A stretch of 64,000 nt of DNA from JBEBSD01 sp040394475. GTDB taxonomy: Bacteria; Bacteroidota; Bacteroidia; Cytophagales; Spirosomataceae. The stretch covers positions 1 to 64,000 of the forward strand of contig JBEBSD010000001.1 in the NCBI GenBank assembly GCA_040394475.1, given 5' to 3'. The translations under genes were made by a program, and so were the position numbers. The number at the start of each line of letters is the position of its first letter. The stretch's first letter is position 1. The notes beneath the pieces were generated by a model. It was given only the letters and a program-made list of their open reading frames with translations, was not told the origin of the DNA and searched no databases. Positions 8,381 through 16,732 of this stretch are shown one piece after another.

Positions 8381-10266
8381 TATCTACCTAAATAAATGAT
8401 TAGTACCGATATGTCCGAAGGACTTACACCGCTGATGCGGGTAGCTTGTCCGATAGTGGATGGTTTGAGCCGTTTCAGCTTTTCCCTGGCTTCTATCGAA
8501 AGCGCCGGAATTTTATCGTAATTGAAGCCTTCAGGAATGACATGATTTTCCATTCGGGCCATCTTATCTACCAGGATTCTTTCTTTTTCAATGTAGCTTT
8601 CATACTTCACCTGAATTTCTGCGTATTCGCTTGACTCTTTATCAACGGAATCATAGACAGCATTGAAGGGGGTATCAAAATGCAGCAGGTCATTCAGAGA
8701 GAGTTGAGGTCTTCTTAATAATTGGGTCAGCGAAGTACGTTCTTTAATCGGGGCCGTTCCGATACTGTTGAGGTATGTATTGGCTGCTTCCGGGGTGACT
8801 TTCAGCGATTGGAGTGCGTCCTGAATTTTGGAAGCATTGCCCATTTTGGTTGCCACCCGCATCTGGCGTTCGGAAGAAGCCAGGCCAATCGCTGCTGCCC
8901 GGGGAGTAAGCCGGATATCTGCATTATCCTGCCGGAGAAGCGTCCGGTATTCTGCCCGCGAGGTAAACATGCGGTAAGGTTCTTCTGTGCCTTTATTGAT
9001 CAGATCGTCGATAAGAACACCGATGTAGGCTTCCGAACGATTCAGGGTAAAGGGAGCCTTTTCGGTTGCTCTCTGATGGGCATTGATTCCCGCGATCAAT
9101 CCCTGGCAGGCGGCTTCTTCATACCCCGTAGTGCCGTTAATCTGGCCTGCAAAGAATAGATTCCGGACCGGCTGGGTTTCGAGGGTATTGGTGAGTTGGG
9201 TTGGTGGAAAGTAATCGTATTCGATGGCATATCCGGGGCGGAACATTTTCGCGTTTTCAAAACCGGGTATTTTTCGGAGCGCTTCGTATTGTACCGTTTC
9301 CGGCAGCGAGGTAGAGAATCCGTTCACATATACCTCGACGGTATTCCAGCCTTCCGGTTCTACAAATATCTGGTGGCGGTCTTTATCGGCAAACCGGTTG
9401 ATCTTGTCTTCTACAGAGGGGCAGTATCTTGGCCCGAGTCCTTTAATACGTCCGGTAAACATCGGTGACTGTTCGAATCCGGTACGCAGTGTTTCGTGTA
9501 CGCTTTCGTTGGTATAGGTAATCCAGCAGCTCCGTTGTTTGGCAGGCAGCGGCGTATCCGTATAAGAGAAGCGGCCGGGTTGTTCATCTCCCGGCTGTTC
9601 TTCCATCCGGTCGTAATTTAATGTTCTGCCGTCTACCCGAGGCGGGGTGCCGGTCTTCATCCGGCCGCTTTCGAAACCCAGCTGTACCAGTTGTTCGGTG
9701 ATCCCGGTAGATGCTTTTTCACCGGCTCTTCCGCCCCCGAAATTCTTTTCACCGATATGGATCAACCCGTTCAGAAAGGTACCGTTGGTCAGTATGACCG
9801 TCTTGCTTTTTATGGCGATTCCGAGAGCGGTCCGGACGCCTGTGACCTGATCGCCTTCGGTAAGCAGACCGGTTACGGACTCCTGCCAGAAGTCGAGGTT
9901 AAGCGTATCTTCCAGCTGCTGACGCCAGAGAGAGGCGAAGAGCATACGGTCGCTTTGGCAGCGGGGACTCCACATCGCAGGCCCCTTCGAACGGTTGAGC
10001 ATTCTGAACTGGATCATCGAACGATCGCTGATGATTCCGGACTGGCCGCCTAGGGCATCAATTTCGCGAACAATCTGCCCTTTCGCCACACCACCCATTG
10101 CGGGATTGCAGGACATCTGGGCGATGGTTTGCATATTCATTGTGATCAACAGCACCTTCGAACCCATGTTAGCCGCGGCGCATGCTGCTTCACATCCGGC
10201 GTGCCCCGCACCTACCACTATTACATCGTATTCTGGAAAAATCATTTTCGTAGTTGGTTGTTCCAC
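8380..10266 (-). CDS. mnmG: tRNA uridine-5-carboxymethylaminomethyl(34) synthesis enzyme MnmG
   Basis: 628 residues, normal for the family. With MnmE, the FAD enzyme MnmG modifies wobble uridine 34 of several tRNAs. The N-terminal FAD site is VIVVGAGHAGCEAACAAANMG (about 15-35), followed by the conserved SCNPAMGGVAKGQIVREIDALGG and KTGTPPRVDGRTL motifs. A C-terminal helical domain for tRNA/MnmE binding ends at residue 628. It lies 12 bases behind ybeY and overlaps the methyltransferase start. The gene (gidA) is classically found close to replication origins, which agrees with the DnaA-box region about 2.5 kb from its 3' end. Confidence 0.97.
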   Translation of the reverse strand: MEQPTTKMIFPEYDVIVVGAGHAGCEAACAAANMGSKVLLITMNMQTIAQMSCNPAMGGVAKGQIVREIDALGGQSGIISDRSMIQFRMLNRSKGPAMWSPRCQSDRMLFASLWRQQLEDTLNLDFWQESVTGLLTEGDQVTGVRTALGIAIKSKTVILTNGTFLNGLIHIGEKNFGGGRAGEKASTGITEQLVQLGFESGRMKTGTPPRVDGRTLNYDRMEEQPGDEQPGRFSYTDTPLPAKQRSCWITYTNESVHETLRTGFEQSPMFTGRIKGLGPRYCPSVEDKINRFADKDRHQIFVEPEGWNTVEVYVNGFSTSLPETVQYEALRKIPGFENAKMFRPGYAIEYDYFPPTQLTNTLETQPVRNLFFAGQINGTTGYEEAACQGLIAGINAHQRATEKAPFTLNRSEAYIGVLIDDLINKGTEEPYRMFTSRAEYRTLLRQDNADIRLTPRAAAIGLASSERQMRVATKMGNASKIQDALQSLKVTPEAANTYLNSIGTAPIKERTSLTQLLRRPQLSLNDLLHFDTPFNAVYDSVDKESSEYAEIQVKYESYIEKERILVDKMARMENHVIPEGFNYDKIPALSIEAREKLKRLKPSTIGQATRISGVSPSDISVLIIYLGR

Positions 10267-10278
10267 GTGGAACTAAAA

Positions 10279-10695
10279 TCAATGGTAATTAGAAAGATAG
10301 AAATTTTCTTTGCCCCGCATCTCTTCTTTGTCTTCCTCAGCGTGATCATCGTATCCGCACAAATGCAGGATGCCGTGTGCCAGCACGCGGAGCAGCTCCT
10401 GGTCAAAACCGGTTTTTTCAGTCAGTGCATTTTCGCGGACACGATCGATGCTGATAAAAATATCGCCTTCAATTACCTGATCCACATCACTGTTGTCAAA
10501 CGAAATAATGTCGGTATAGTAATCATGTTGTAGATAATCTTTATTGATCTGCAGCAGATAGTCGTCCGAACAGAAGATATAATTTAGTCCCTGAATGGAG
10601 AAACCTTCGGCTGCGGCAATGTCGCGAATCCATCTTTTCGATTTTAACGGCGCTTTCGGTTTAAATTCAATGGCCTCACAAAAAAACTGCACCAT
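10279..10695 (-). CDS. ybeY: Endoribonuclease YbeY (rRNA maturation RNase)
   Basis: 138 residues, a typical length. This zinc endoribonuclease takes part in 16S rRNA 3'-end processing and ribosome quality control. The metal site is AHGILHLCGYDDH: His107 and His111 are clear. The third ligand is His118 or one of Asp116/Asp117, because an extra Asp separates it from the usual HxxxHxxxxxH spacing. It is the first gene of a likely unit ybeY-mnmG-methyltransferase-lipoprotein, 12 bases before mnmG. Confidence 0.92.
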   Translation of the reverse strand: MVQFFCEAIEFKPKAPLKSKRWIRDIAAAEGFSIQGLNYIFCSDDYLLQINKDYLQHDYYTDIISFDNSDVDQVIEGDIFISIDRVRENALTEKTGFDQELLRVLAHGILHLCGYDDHAEEDKEEMRGKENFYLSNYH

Positions 10696-10809
10696 TTTAT
10701 TAAAGTTCCTGTTTTGACATAATTTTTTATTATAACAAGCTGATTGTTAGGTATTTGATGTCTTTTTTCCCGACAAACAGTCAACCATCGGAATGTTCCG
10801 TATAACCGG

Positions 10810-10817
10810 CAAAGGTA
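10810..10817 (-). promoter_or_regulatory. ybeY-mnmG promoter, -7 element TACCTTTG
   Basis: Minus-strand TACCTTTG, identical to the rRNA -7 element at 165-172. It would start transcription near 10803, about 107 bases before ybeY. It sits in the 216-base gap between ybeY and the DUF4175 gene, in which no gene was recognised. Confidence 0.4.
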
Positions 10818-10882
10818 ATACCAATTCACGGTTTATGATAATTATGCAGGAATTAGATTTGAATGGGCGGCCGTATGGCCAC

Positions 10883-10910
10883 GTAGAGACGTACGGCCGT
10901 ACGTCTCTAC
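10883..10910. repeat. Perfect 28-bp palindrome, GTAGA...TCTAC family
   Basis: Two perfect 14-base arms (GTAGAGACGTACGG and its complement) with no loop, ending one base before the stop codon of the DUF4175 gene. Related palindromes occur at 40205-40240 and 55867-55911, both also at gene 3' ends. It could act as a transcript-end hairpin; no T tract follows it, so it is not a standard intrinsic terminator. Confidence 0.8.
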
Positions 10911-10911
10911 C

Positions 10912-13900
10912 CTACCGCGACGTCCCCTGGTATTTTTGAAAATACGCGTCTGTTTCCCGTTTGTAGAAAGGGGCAAAATTGGCCGGAACGGTGCGCAACA
11001 GTTCGGTTTGCTGTTCTTTGCTTTTGATATATTCTTCAAATGCCGCGGGAGGCTGACGTTGAATCTGACGGGCAGTTTCTCCTTTTCTTTTGTCATCTTC
11101 GTCTTGTTCACGCAATGCTTTTTCAGATTCCAGCAAACGGGTTACCAGTTCTTCATTCCGTTTGATGAGTTCCTGGCTAACGCGCTTGTTGACAATTTCG
11201 GTTTCTGATTTATCCATTTGCTCCATCATTTCCTGGAGCTCTTTGCCATACTGCTGTCCAAAGGCGGTTCCTTTTTGGTCGTCCAGTAATTTTTGCAAGA
11301 GCTCGCGGATGGCGGCCTGTTCCGCGGCCATCCGGGCAAGCTGTTCCGAACGATTACCGCCCCTGCCCTCTCCCGGCTGACTGCCTTTGCCCATTTCCCG
11401 CATTTGTGAATTGAGCTGCTGCTGCATCTCTCCCGGACTTTGCCCGCTCTGGGGTTCCTTACCGGATGCTCCGGGCATCATCATCGCCATGGCCATCGCC
11501 TGCTGCATCTGACGGAAGATATCACTTAACATTAAGGCCAGGTTGTTCATCGACGTCATTGCAAACTGCTGCCTGGATGTAACCTGCGCCAGCTGCCGGT
11601 CTTTAATACTTTTCACACTTTCATCCATGTGAAATTTCATGTCGTTCAGTTCCCTGGTGATAAAGGATTGAATCTGTAAAACGCGATTGGCCAGAGCATA
11701 AAGGCTATCCTCTACAATTTTGGCGTCGTCCTGCAGTTTCAGCTGCTGTTGTCCGAGGGCCACAAAACGCGGATCGGAAAGGCTTACGCCCCGAAAGTCT
11801 TTCATCAGCTGTTCCTGGTCAAAAGACAGCGTGAGAAGATTTTCCAGGATATCCCGTAAGGCGTCCATATCCTCCTGCAATTGCATGGTCTGGGAATCCT
11901 GCATGTTCTGCTGCATTTGCTGAGACATGTTACGCATTGATTGAGCGGCCTTTTTCTGCGACTGGGCGGCTTTTTGGTTCTGACGCTGGCTTAGTTCGCT
12001 TTTACTGTTTTTCATTTGCTCAGCGGCGTTATTCTGCTCTTCCTGCTGGGTGTCTACAGGCTGCTGAATTTCCTCGCCAAGCTGTTCTAATTTTTCGAGT
12101 TCTTCCCGGATTCTTTCAAATTCTGTTTTGATGGCATCCTGTTTTTCGATCAGGGATTCATTTTTTTCGTGATCCTGCTGGTTGGAGCCGTCGTTATTTT
12201 CCGTATCCGTATCTTTTTCCGCATCCTTATTTTCCGGGTCTTCTTTAGTGCCTTCCTTTCCGGCCGGGTCCTTCTCGTTCCGGGGTTCGGATGTCTCTTC
12301 GGCCAGTTCCTCCTGTTTCCCGGCCAGTTCCTCCAGGTTTTTGGAGGTCTGTTCCATTTTCTGCTCTAATTGTAATTTTTTGAAAAGGTTCAGGGTGCGT
12401 TCCAGTTCCTTTTCCGTGTTGCGTTCTTTGTTCCGCAAGCGCTCCAGCAACTTCGCCATGCGTTCACTTTGTTTTTGCTCGAGCAATTTCTGCAGTTCCT
12501 GGTACAGGCTGGTATTTTCTTCATTCAGGAGATCATCCATCAGTTTTTGCAGCTCGTCCATCTTTTTTCGGACACTTTCGCTTTGCTGGTCAAACTGCCT
12601 CGATTTATCATTGGAGATGCTGTTCTTTTCCTGCAGGGTCTGGATTTCCTGTAACAGCTCTTCACGCTTTTTGAGGATATCTTCGGCTTGCTTCCGTTCC
12701 TGAAAATCGAGTTCATTATTGGTTTTCAGACGGTTTTCAAGATTTTCCAGATCCTTCTCCAGACTTTTCGCCTTGTTCAGCGTTTTTTCAATCTGCTCCT
12801 GTGTCTCCTGGACAGATCGATCTATTTCCGCTTCTATCTGGCTTTTCCCGGGAATTTCAAATTGGAGAGGCCGGGAGCGGGTACTTTTGGGACCATTCAC
12901 GCCGTCGTTGTCCCAAACCTGTGCATAGTATTCAATCCGGTCGCCAGGGTTTAACTGCAGGCTGTCAAGGTACCACTGGAAATAGAAGCTCTGGGTATTT
13001 ACCAGCTTATTGAAAGGGATCTCCAGGTGTTCCGGTGTTTTTTTGGAATCGTCGGTATCGCCGTCACGGTAAACGGTGTAAAAAAGACTGAGCCTTGTAA
13101 AACCGTAGTCATCGCTGATCGAACCACCGGCAACCAGGTAATTGTACAAGGTCGTATCCTGAAAATTCTCCATGGAAAGCTCAGGATGCTGATCCGGGAT
13201 GACATTTACATAATAATTTAAAGCCTCTCCTTCCGGCAAATCGTCGTTGTGCAGCAAAAGCTGATAGGGAGAGGATTTCCGGACGGTTTGGGCCAGGGTG
13301 TACTGCCCGTTTCTGGCGGACTTGGCTTCATGCCGCACGGAATCGGTATCGAACCGCACGCCCAAGCCCCGGGTAGCGGCTGTTTTAAATTGCCATTCGA
13401 TCCGGGTGCCTTCCGGAACCGTCAGGTTTCCGGCGTTGTTGAGGCTTTCCGCCGGCTTGCGGAGGTAGGCCGGATAGTGCAGGTTAACATCAAACGACAG
13501 GAGCGAAGGACGTTCGATTACCTGAATTCTGAACGTGGAAGACTGGTACCCGGCGGCGTCAAAATGGAAAGCCAGGTCGCGCTGCAGGTTTTTAAAGGTA
13601 TAACTGTGCGAGCGTGGTCCGTCGGTATTCAGTTTGAAACGGGTTCCGTTCAAAACCAGGTAGACCGCCTGCGGAAGGGCGTTTCCTTCCAGGTTGAGCT
13701 TTACGGTAAAATTTTCGTTCCGAAACGCTTTCATGGATTCATTTTCCAGCTGAAACGTAAAGGGAGCGTCGTTGTAATGAGTATTGAAATGGAGAATCCG
13801 CTCCGAACTGGTCGTAAAAAACGACGGGTTAAAGAGCAGGATCATGGCAACTGCGGCGATGGGATAAGCCGTATACTTCAGGTATTTGTTGTTTTCGCGG

Positions 13901-14346
13901 AACGTAATGGCATCGCTGAACCGGACAATAAGGAGCTGGCTGGATTTTTGCCGGACGCTGGCCTCAATGAGGTCGGAGGCGGGCAGCCGGGTCAGTTGCA
14001 GGGTATTGATCAGCTTATCCCCTACTTCGGGAAAATGCTGACCTATCTGGCGGGCTGCCGCTTCATCCGACAATGGTTTTTTGAGGCCGGATAAATGAAT
14101 CAGCGGTTTCAGCACCCAATAGTACAAGGTCATACAAAAAGCAGCGACGTAGCCGAACAGCAGGCCGCCCCTTACGACCGAAGGGAACCGCCCGAAGTAT
14201 TCCAGGGCATTGATGGCAAGAAACAGCGCCAGCAGGAGCGCAACGGAAATCAGTGCGCCCTTCAGGAGTTGATTCTGGTAATACTTTTTCCGGTATTGTC
14301 CGATGCTTTGCAAAAGACCCGTAATTCCGGACGATGCGGTCGTCAT
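10912..14346 (-). CDS. DUF4175 family membrane-anchored coiled-coil protein
   Basis: 1144 residues. Two hydrophobic segments near the N-terminus (about 28-50 and 60-80) and a third at about 155-175 anchor it in the inner membrane. A beta-rich part (about 180-500) precedes a very long charged coiled coil (about 510-760, rich in E, K and Q) and then a Gln/Met-rich helical part (about 780-1030). This layout fits the DUF4175 family of Bacteroidota, whose function is not established. It lies 37 bases downstream of trpA on the same strand, and its stop codon abuts a perfect 28-bp palindrome. The name is by family resemblance. Confidence 0.8.
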   Translation of the reverse strand: MTTASSGITGLLQSIGQYRKKYYQNQLLKGALISVALLLALFLAINALEYFGRFPSVVRGGLLFGYVAAFCMTLYYWVLKPLIHLSGLKKPLSDEAAARQIGQHFPEVGDKLINTLQLTRLPASDLIEASVRQKSSQLLIVRFSDAITFRENNKYLKYTAYPIAAVAMILLFNPSFFTTSSERILHFNTHYNDAPFTFQLENESMKAFRNENFTVKLNLEGNALPQAVYLVLNGTRFKLNTDGPRSHSYTFKNLQRDLAFHFDAAGYQSSTFRIQVIERPSLLSFDVNLHYPAYLRKPAESLNNAGNLTVPEGTRIEWQFKTAATRGLGVRFDTDSVRHEAKSARNGQYTLAQTVRKSSPYQLLLHNDDLPEGEALNYYVNVIPDQHPELSMENFQDTTLYNYLVAGGSISDDYGFTRLSLFYTVYRDGDTDDSKKTPEHLEIPFNKLVNTQSFYFQWYLDSLQLNPGDRIEYYAQVWDNDGVNGPKSTRSRPLQFEIPGKSQIEAEIDRSVQETQEQIEKTLNKAKSLEKDLENLENRLKTNNELDFQERKQAEDILKKREELLQEIQTLQEKNSISNDKSRQFDQQSESVRKKMDELQKLMDDLLNEENTSLYQELQKLLEQKQSERMAKLLERLRNKERNTEKELERTLNLFKKLQLEQKMEQTSKNLEELAGKQEELAEETSEPRNEKDPAGKEGTKEDPENKDAEKDTDTENNDGSNQQDHEKNESLIEKQDAIKTEFERIREELEKLEQLGEEIQQPVDTQQEEQNNAAEQMKNSKSELSQRQNQKAAQSQKKAAQSMRNMSQQMQQNMQDSQTMQLQEDMDALRDILENLLTLSFDQEQLMKDFRGVSLSDPRFVALGQQQLKLQDDAKIVEDSLYALANRVLQIQSFITRELNDMKFHMDESVKSIKDRQLAQVTSRQQFAMTSMNNLALMLSDIFRQMQQAMAMAMMMPGASGKEPQSGQSPGEMQQQLNSQMREMGKGSQPGEGRGGNRSEQLARMAAEQAAIRELLQKLLDDQKGTAFGQQYGKELQEMMEQMDKSETEIVNKRVSQELIKRNEELVTRLLESEKALREQDEDDKRKGETARQIQRQPPAAFEEYIKSKEQQTELLRTVPANFAPFYKRETDAYFQKYQGTSR

Positions 14347-14383
14347 ATCCGTTGCGGTAAAAGGCCGTTACTATCAGCAAACT

Positions 14384-15196
14384 TTAAACGTTCAGAACAG
14401 GTTGTTTATTAGGCTTTATGCTGTATATGAACGTTTTAATATCATTTTCCAGATGGGTGCTGTTCTGCAGAACCCGAATAAATGCACTTCCGATGATGGC
14501 GCCGTCACCCGAGCGACTCGCTTTCAGAAACGACTCCCGGTCTTTGATGCCGAACCCCACCAGGCGGGAGTTCCGGAGGTTCATGGCAGCTACCCGGTTG
14601 AAGTAGGCTTCCATGTCATGGCTGACCCCGGTTTTAGATCCGGTTACACTGGCGGATGACACCATGTAAATAAAGCCTTCACTTACCGCGTCAATTTCAC
14701 GGATGCGGGCTTCACTGGTCTGCGGGGTAATCAGGAAAATATTCAGCAGCCCGTACTGATCAAAAAGCTGCTGATACTCCTGCCGGTAAACCTCCAGCGG
14801 AAGGTCCGGAAGAATGACACCGTCGATCCCGGCCGCAACAGCCGCTTGGCAAAACGCTTCCACACCGTATTGGATAATGGGATTGAAATAACCCATCAGC
14901 AGCACGGGTACCGTTATCTCCTTGCGCATCCCCTGAAGCTGTTCCAGAAGGAGTTTCAGGGTCATACCGTTTTCGAGTGCCTGCTGGTTACTTTCCTGGA
15001 TGGTTTCTCCATCCGCCACAGGGTCCGAGTAAGGTATTCCGATTTCTACCAGGTCAACACCGCTTTCCTGTAGTGCAGACAAGATGCTGCGGGTATCGTC
15101 CAGTGCCGGGAATCCCGCCGTAAAATAGATGTTCAGCAGTCCTTCCGGATCGGACGATTCCTTTTTTCGTTGAAAAAGGGAAGTAATTCTGTTCAT
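14384..15196 (-). CDS. trpA: Tryptophan synthase alpha chain
   Basis: 270 residues, full length. The alpha subunit cleaves indole-3-glycerol phosphate and passes indole to TrpB. The catalytic Glu51 (VDLVEIGIPYSDP) and Asp62 (DPVADGETIQ) correspond to Glu49 and Asp60 of the E. coli enzyme. MGYFNPIIQYG and the phosphate-binding SSASVTGSKTG are also present. The gene is intact but lies about 43 kb from the trp operon that starts at 57.7 kb. Here it is sandwiched between a Dabb lipoprotein gene, with which its start overlaps (ATGA), and the DUF4175 gene. Whether a second trpA follows trpB beyond the window cannot be seen. Confidence 0.96.
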   Translation of the reverse strand: MNRITSLFQRKKESSDPEGLLNIYFTAGFPALDDTRSILSALQESGVDLVEIGIPYSDPVADGETIQESNQQALENGMTLKLLLEQLQGMRKEITVPVLLMGYFNPIIQYGVEAFCQAAVAAGIDGVILPDLPLEVYRQEYQQLFDQYGLLNIFLITPQTSEARIREIDAVSEGFIYMVSSASVTGSKTGVSHDMEAYFNRVAAMNLRNSRLVGFGIKDRESFLKASRSGDGAIIGSAFIRVLQNSTHLENDIKTFIYSIKPNKQPVLNV

Positions 15197-15600
15197 TTTT
15201 CGGCCCAGTAATCCACTACCAATACTTTGTCCAGATGGGGTTTCAGGATCTCTACAAATTCCTGATGTTTGGGATGCGGCAGGTATACCTCGCGATCTGC
15301 TTCCGATTCGAAACTGACAAAGAACGCATGCGTAAAACCATCAGCCAATCCTTCGGGACTGTTATTGGTGCCCCATTCAAAATCTTTGATTTCATTGATT
15401 GCCGACGGCAGGTTGCGGAATGCATCCGCTACCGATTGTACATCTTCCGCAGAGGAAGTATCCTTAAACTTAAATAAAACGACGTGTCGCAGCATTTTTT
15501 GATTCACAGTTAATTCAGTAGAAGACTCTGTTTGTTGGTTTGTACAGCCCATGGCGGTAAAAAGGAAACAACCAGCAACCAGAAATACGATTTTTTTCAT
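15193..15600 (-). CDS. Dabb (stress-responsive A/B barrel) domain lipoprotein
   Basis: 135 residues from the chosen ATG, which begins MKKIVFLVAGCFLF; a start six codons upstream is possible but adds polar residues before the signal. The signal ends at TAMGC, so Cys19 is a likely lipid anchor. The remainder (LRHVVLFKFKDTSSAEDVQSV to HLDKVLVVDYW) is a single ferredoxin-like Dabb domain. Dabb proteins are small dimeric alpha/beta barrels found as stress proteins or cyclases; the activity here is unknown. It overlaps the trpA start by four bases, suggesting translational coupling. Confidence 0.82.
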   Translation of the reverse strand: MKKIVFLVAGCFLFTAMGCTNQQTESSTELTVNQKMLRHVVLFKFKDTSSAEDVQSVADAFRNLPSAINEIKDFEWGTNNSPEGLADGFTHAFFVSFESEADREVYLPHPKHQEFVEILKPHLDKVLVVDYWAEK

Positions 15601-15661
15601 AGGGATAGAAATTTGCAACTAATTTATTTTCATTCATTTTATTCAACGCCAAACAACGGTT

Positions 15662-15732
15662 TCGGCTCGGTTTCGACACCGCTCGGTTTCGACTCGGTTT
15701 CGACTCCGCTCGGTTTCGACTCCGCTCAACCA
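15662..15732. repeat. Direct repeats of GGTTTCGACTCCGCTC
   Basis: Several copies of a GGTTTCGAC(T/A)C(C)GCTC unit in tandem, some shortened to GGTTTCGACTC, ending in GCTCAACCACC. The reverse complement (GGTGGTTGAGCGGAGTCGAAACC) resembles the sequence at 60066-60087 (GGTGGTTGAGCGACGTCGAAACC), so it is a dispersed element. Confidence 0.75.
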
Positions 15733-15788
15733 CCTAAAACCTAAAACCTAACACCTAAAACCTATCACCTCATACCCAACACCTCAAC
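15733..15788. repeat. Heptamer array, CCTAAAA type
   Basis: Eight consecutive 7-base units: CCTAAAA, CCTAAAA, CCTAACA, CCTAAAA, CCTATCA, CCTCATA, CCCAACA, CCTCAAC, with no gap. The array runs into the stop codon of the 66-residue gene at 15784. It resembles other 7-base-period arrays at 18136, 59973 and 60088. Confidence 0.8.
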
Positions 15789-15984
15789 CCGAACAGTTGA
15801 TACAAGCCTCCTCCCCTGCCTGGTTATGACGGTCAAATTCGCCGAGGCGTTCTTTTATTTCCAGTACCTCGTCTTCTTTTTCACAACGTTCAAACAAAGA
15901 CAGCCCACCCGAGGCGATTTCCTGCTCCAGCGCTTTTAACCGGAGGCGAAGTTCGAAAACTTCTGGTAAGGTCATTACTGACAT
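15784..15984 (-). CDS. Small hypothetical protein with C-terminal CxxC
   Basis: 66 residues, mostly charged helix (about 5-50, heptad-like spacing of Leu/Glu) ending EEACINCSG. The CINC pair could bind metal or form a disulfide. The helical pattern and sensible composition suggest a real gene, but I do not recognise the family. It stands alone with a 96-base gap to hemJ, and its stop codon lies within a heptamer array. Confidence 0.5.
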   Translation of the reverse strand: MSVMTLPEVFELRLRLKALEQEIASGGLSLFERCEKEDEVLEIKERLGEFDRHNQAGEEACINCSG

Positions 15985-16080
15985 AAATTTTCAATAAATA
16001 GGTGATTCAAGAGAATGTTATAAGCAAATATAACGAGAATTAATTCGAAAGCCTTCTACAGGCAATGAATAGCGTCCGGC

Positions 16081-16614
16081 TTATTTTTGCGTTTTCCGGT
16101 TAATGACCCGGACGGCGGTCATAATAAGGACAGCGAAAGCAATCACGCCCAGGACCCCCCATATCCAGTCGATGGTATTTTTCAGGACCACCAGGAAGAC
16201 GATAGCAAAGAGGAGTACCGTGGCCAGTTCGTTCCAGAGCCGGAGTTTAACAGAGGACCAGCGAAACAGGCCGCTTCGAAGTTCAAACAGGATTTTCCGG
16301 GAGTATAAGTGATAGAAAAGAAGGCACAGCACAAACAGGAGCTTCAGGTGCATCCAGCCTTGCTGCAGCCAGTCGGGAGTAAGGTAGAGCAGGGTACTTC
16401 CGGAAAGCAGCGTCAGCCACATGGCAGGCACCATGATGGCGTTAAAGAGCAGTTTCTCGCTTCGTTCGAAATGAAGGTTCAGCGCGTCCCGCACGGCAAC
16501 AGGTTGTTGCTGTGCCTCTGTATGGTAGACAAACAGGCGCGGCAGGTAAAATAATCCGGCGAACCAGCTGACGACAAAAATGATATGAAGGGATTTGATA
16601 TAGAGATAGATCAT
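16081..16614 (-). CDS. hemJ: Protoporphyrinogen IX oxidase HemJ (CopD-like membrane protein)
   Basis: 177 residues with four hydrophobic segments (about 5-26, 52-78, 82-103 and 132-170). The start MIYLYIKSLHIIFVVSWFAG and the following YLPRLFVYH motif are characteristic of HemJ, the heme-pathway membrane oxidase that makes protoporphyrin IX in bacteria lacking HemG or HemY. His10 and Arg26 are in the conserved positions. There are no heme genes beside it. The main alternative is an unspecified member of the same UPF0093/CopD-like family. Confidence 0.85.
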   Translation of the reverse strand: MIYLYIKSLHIIFVVSWFAGLFYLPRLFVYHTEAQQQPVAVRDALNLHFERSEKLLFNAIMVPAMWLTLLSGSTLLYLTPDWLQQGWMHLKLLFVLCLLFYHLYSRKILFELRSGLFRWSSVKLRLWNELATVLLFAIVFLVVLKNTIDWIWGVLGVIAFAVLIMTAVRVINRKTQK

Positions 16615-16732
16615 TTGATTTTAATTGCTTTTTTATAAATCGTATTGGGCAAATCCATTAATAGAACGGAATTCAAACTTTTATGAGCCTTGTATCGTTT
16701 TGTAAACAGAAAACATTGAATGGGTCAAAGAT

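Noticed and set aside
13249..14094. 281-codon plus-strand ORF inside the DUF4175 gene
   Set aside because: Shadow of the coding strand, low-complexity Gly/Arg/Gln content.
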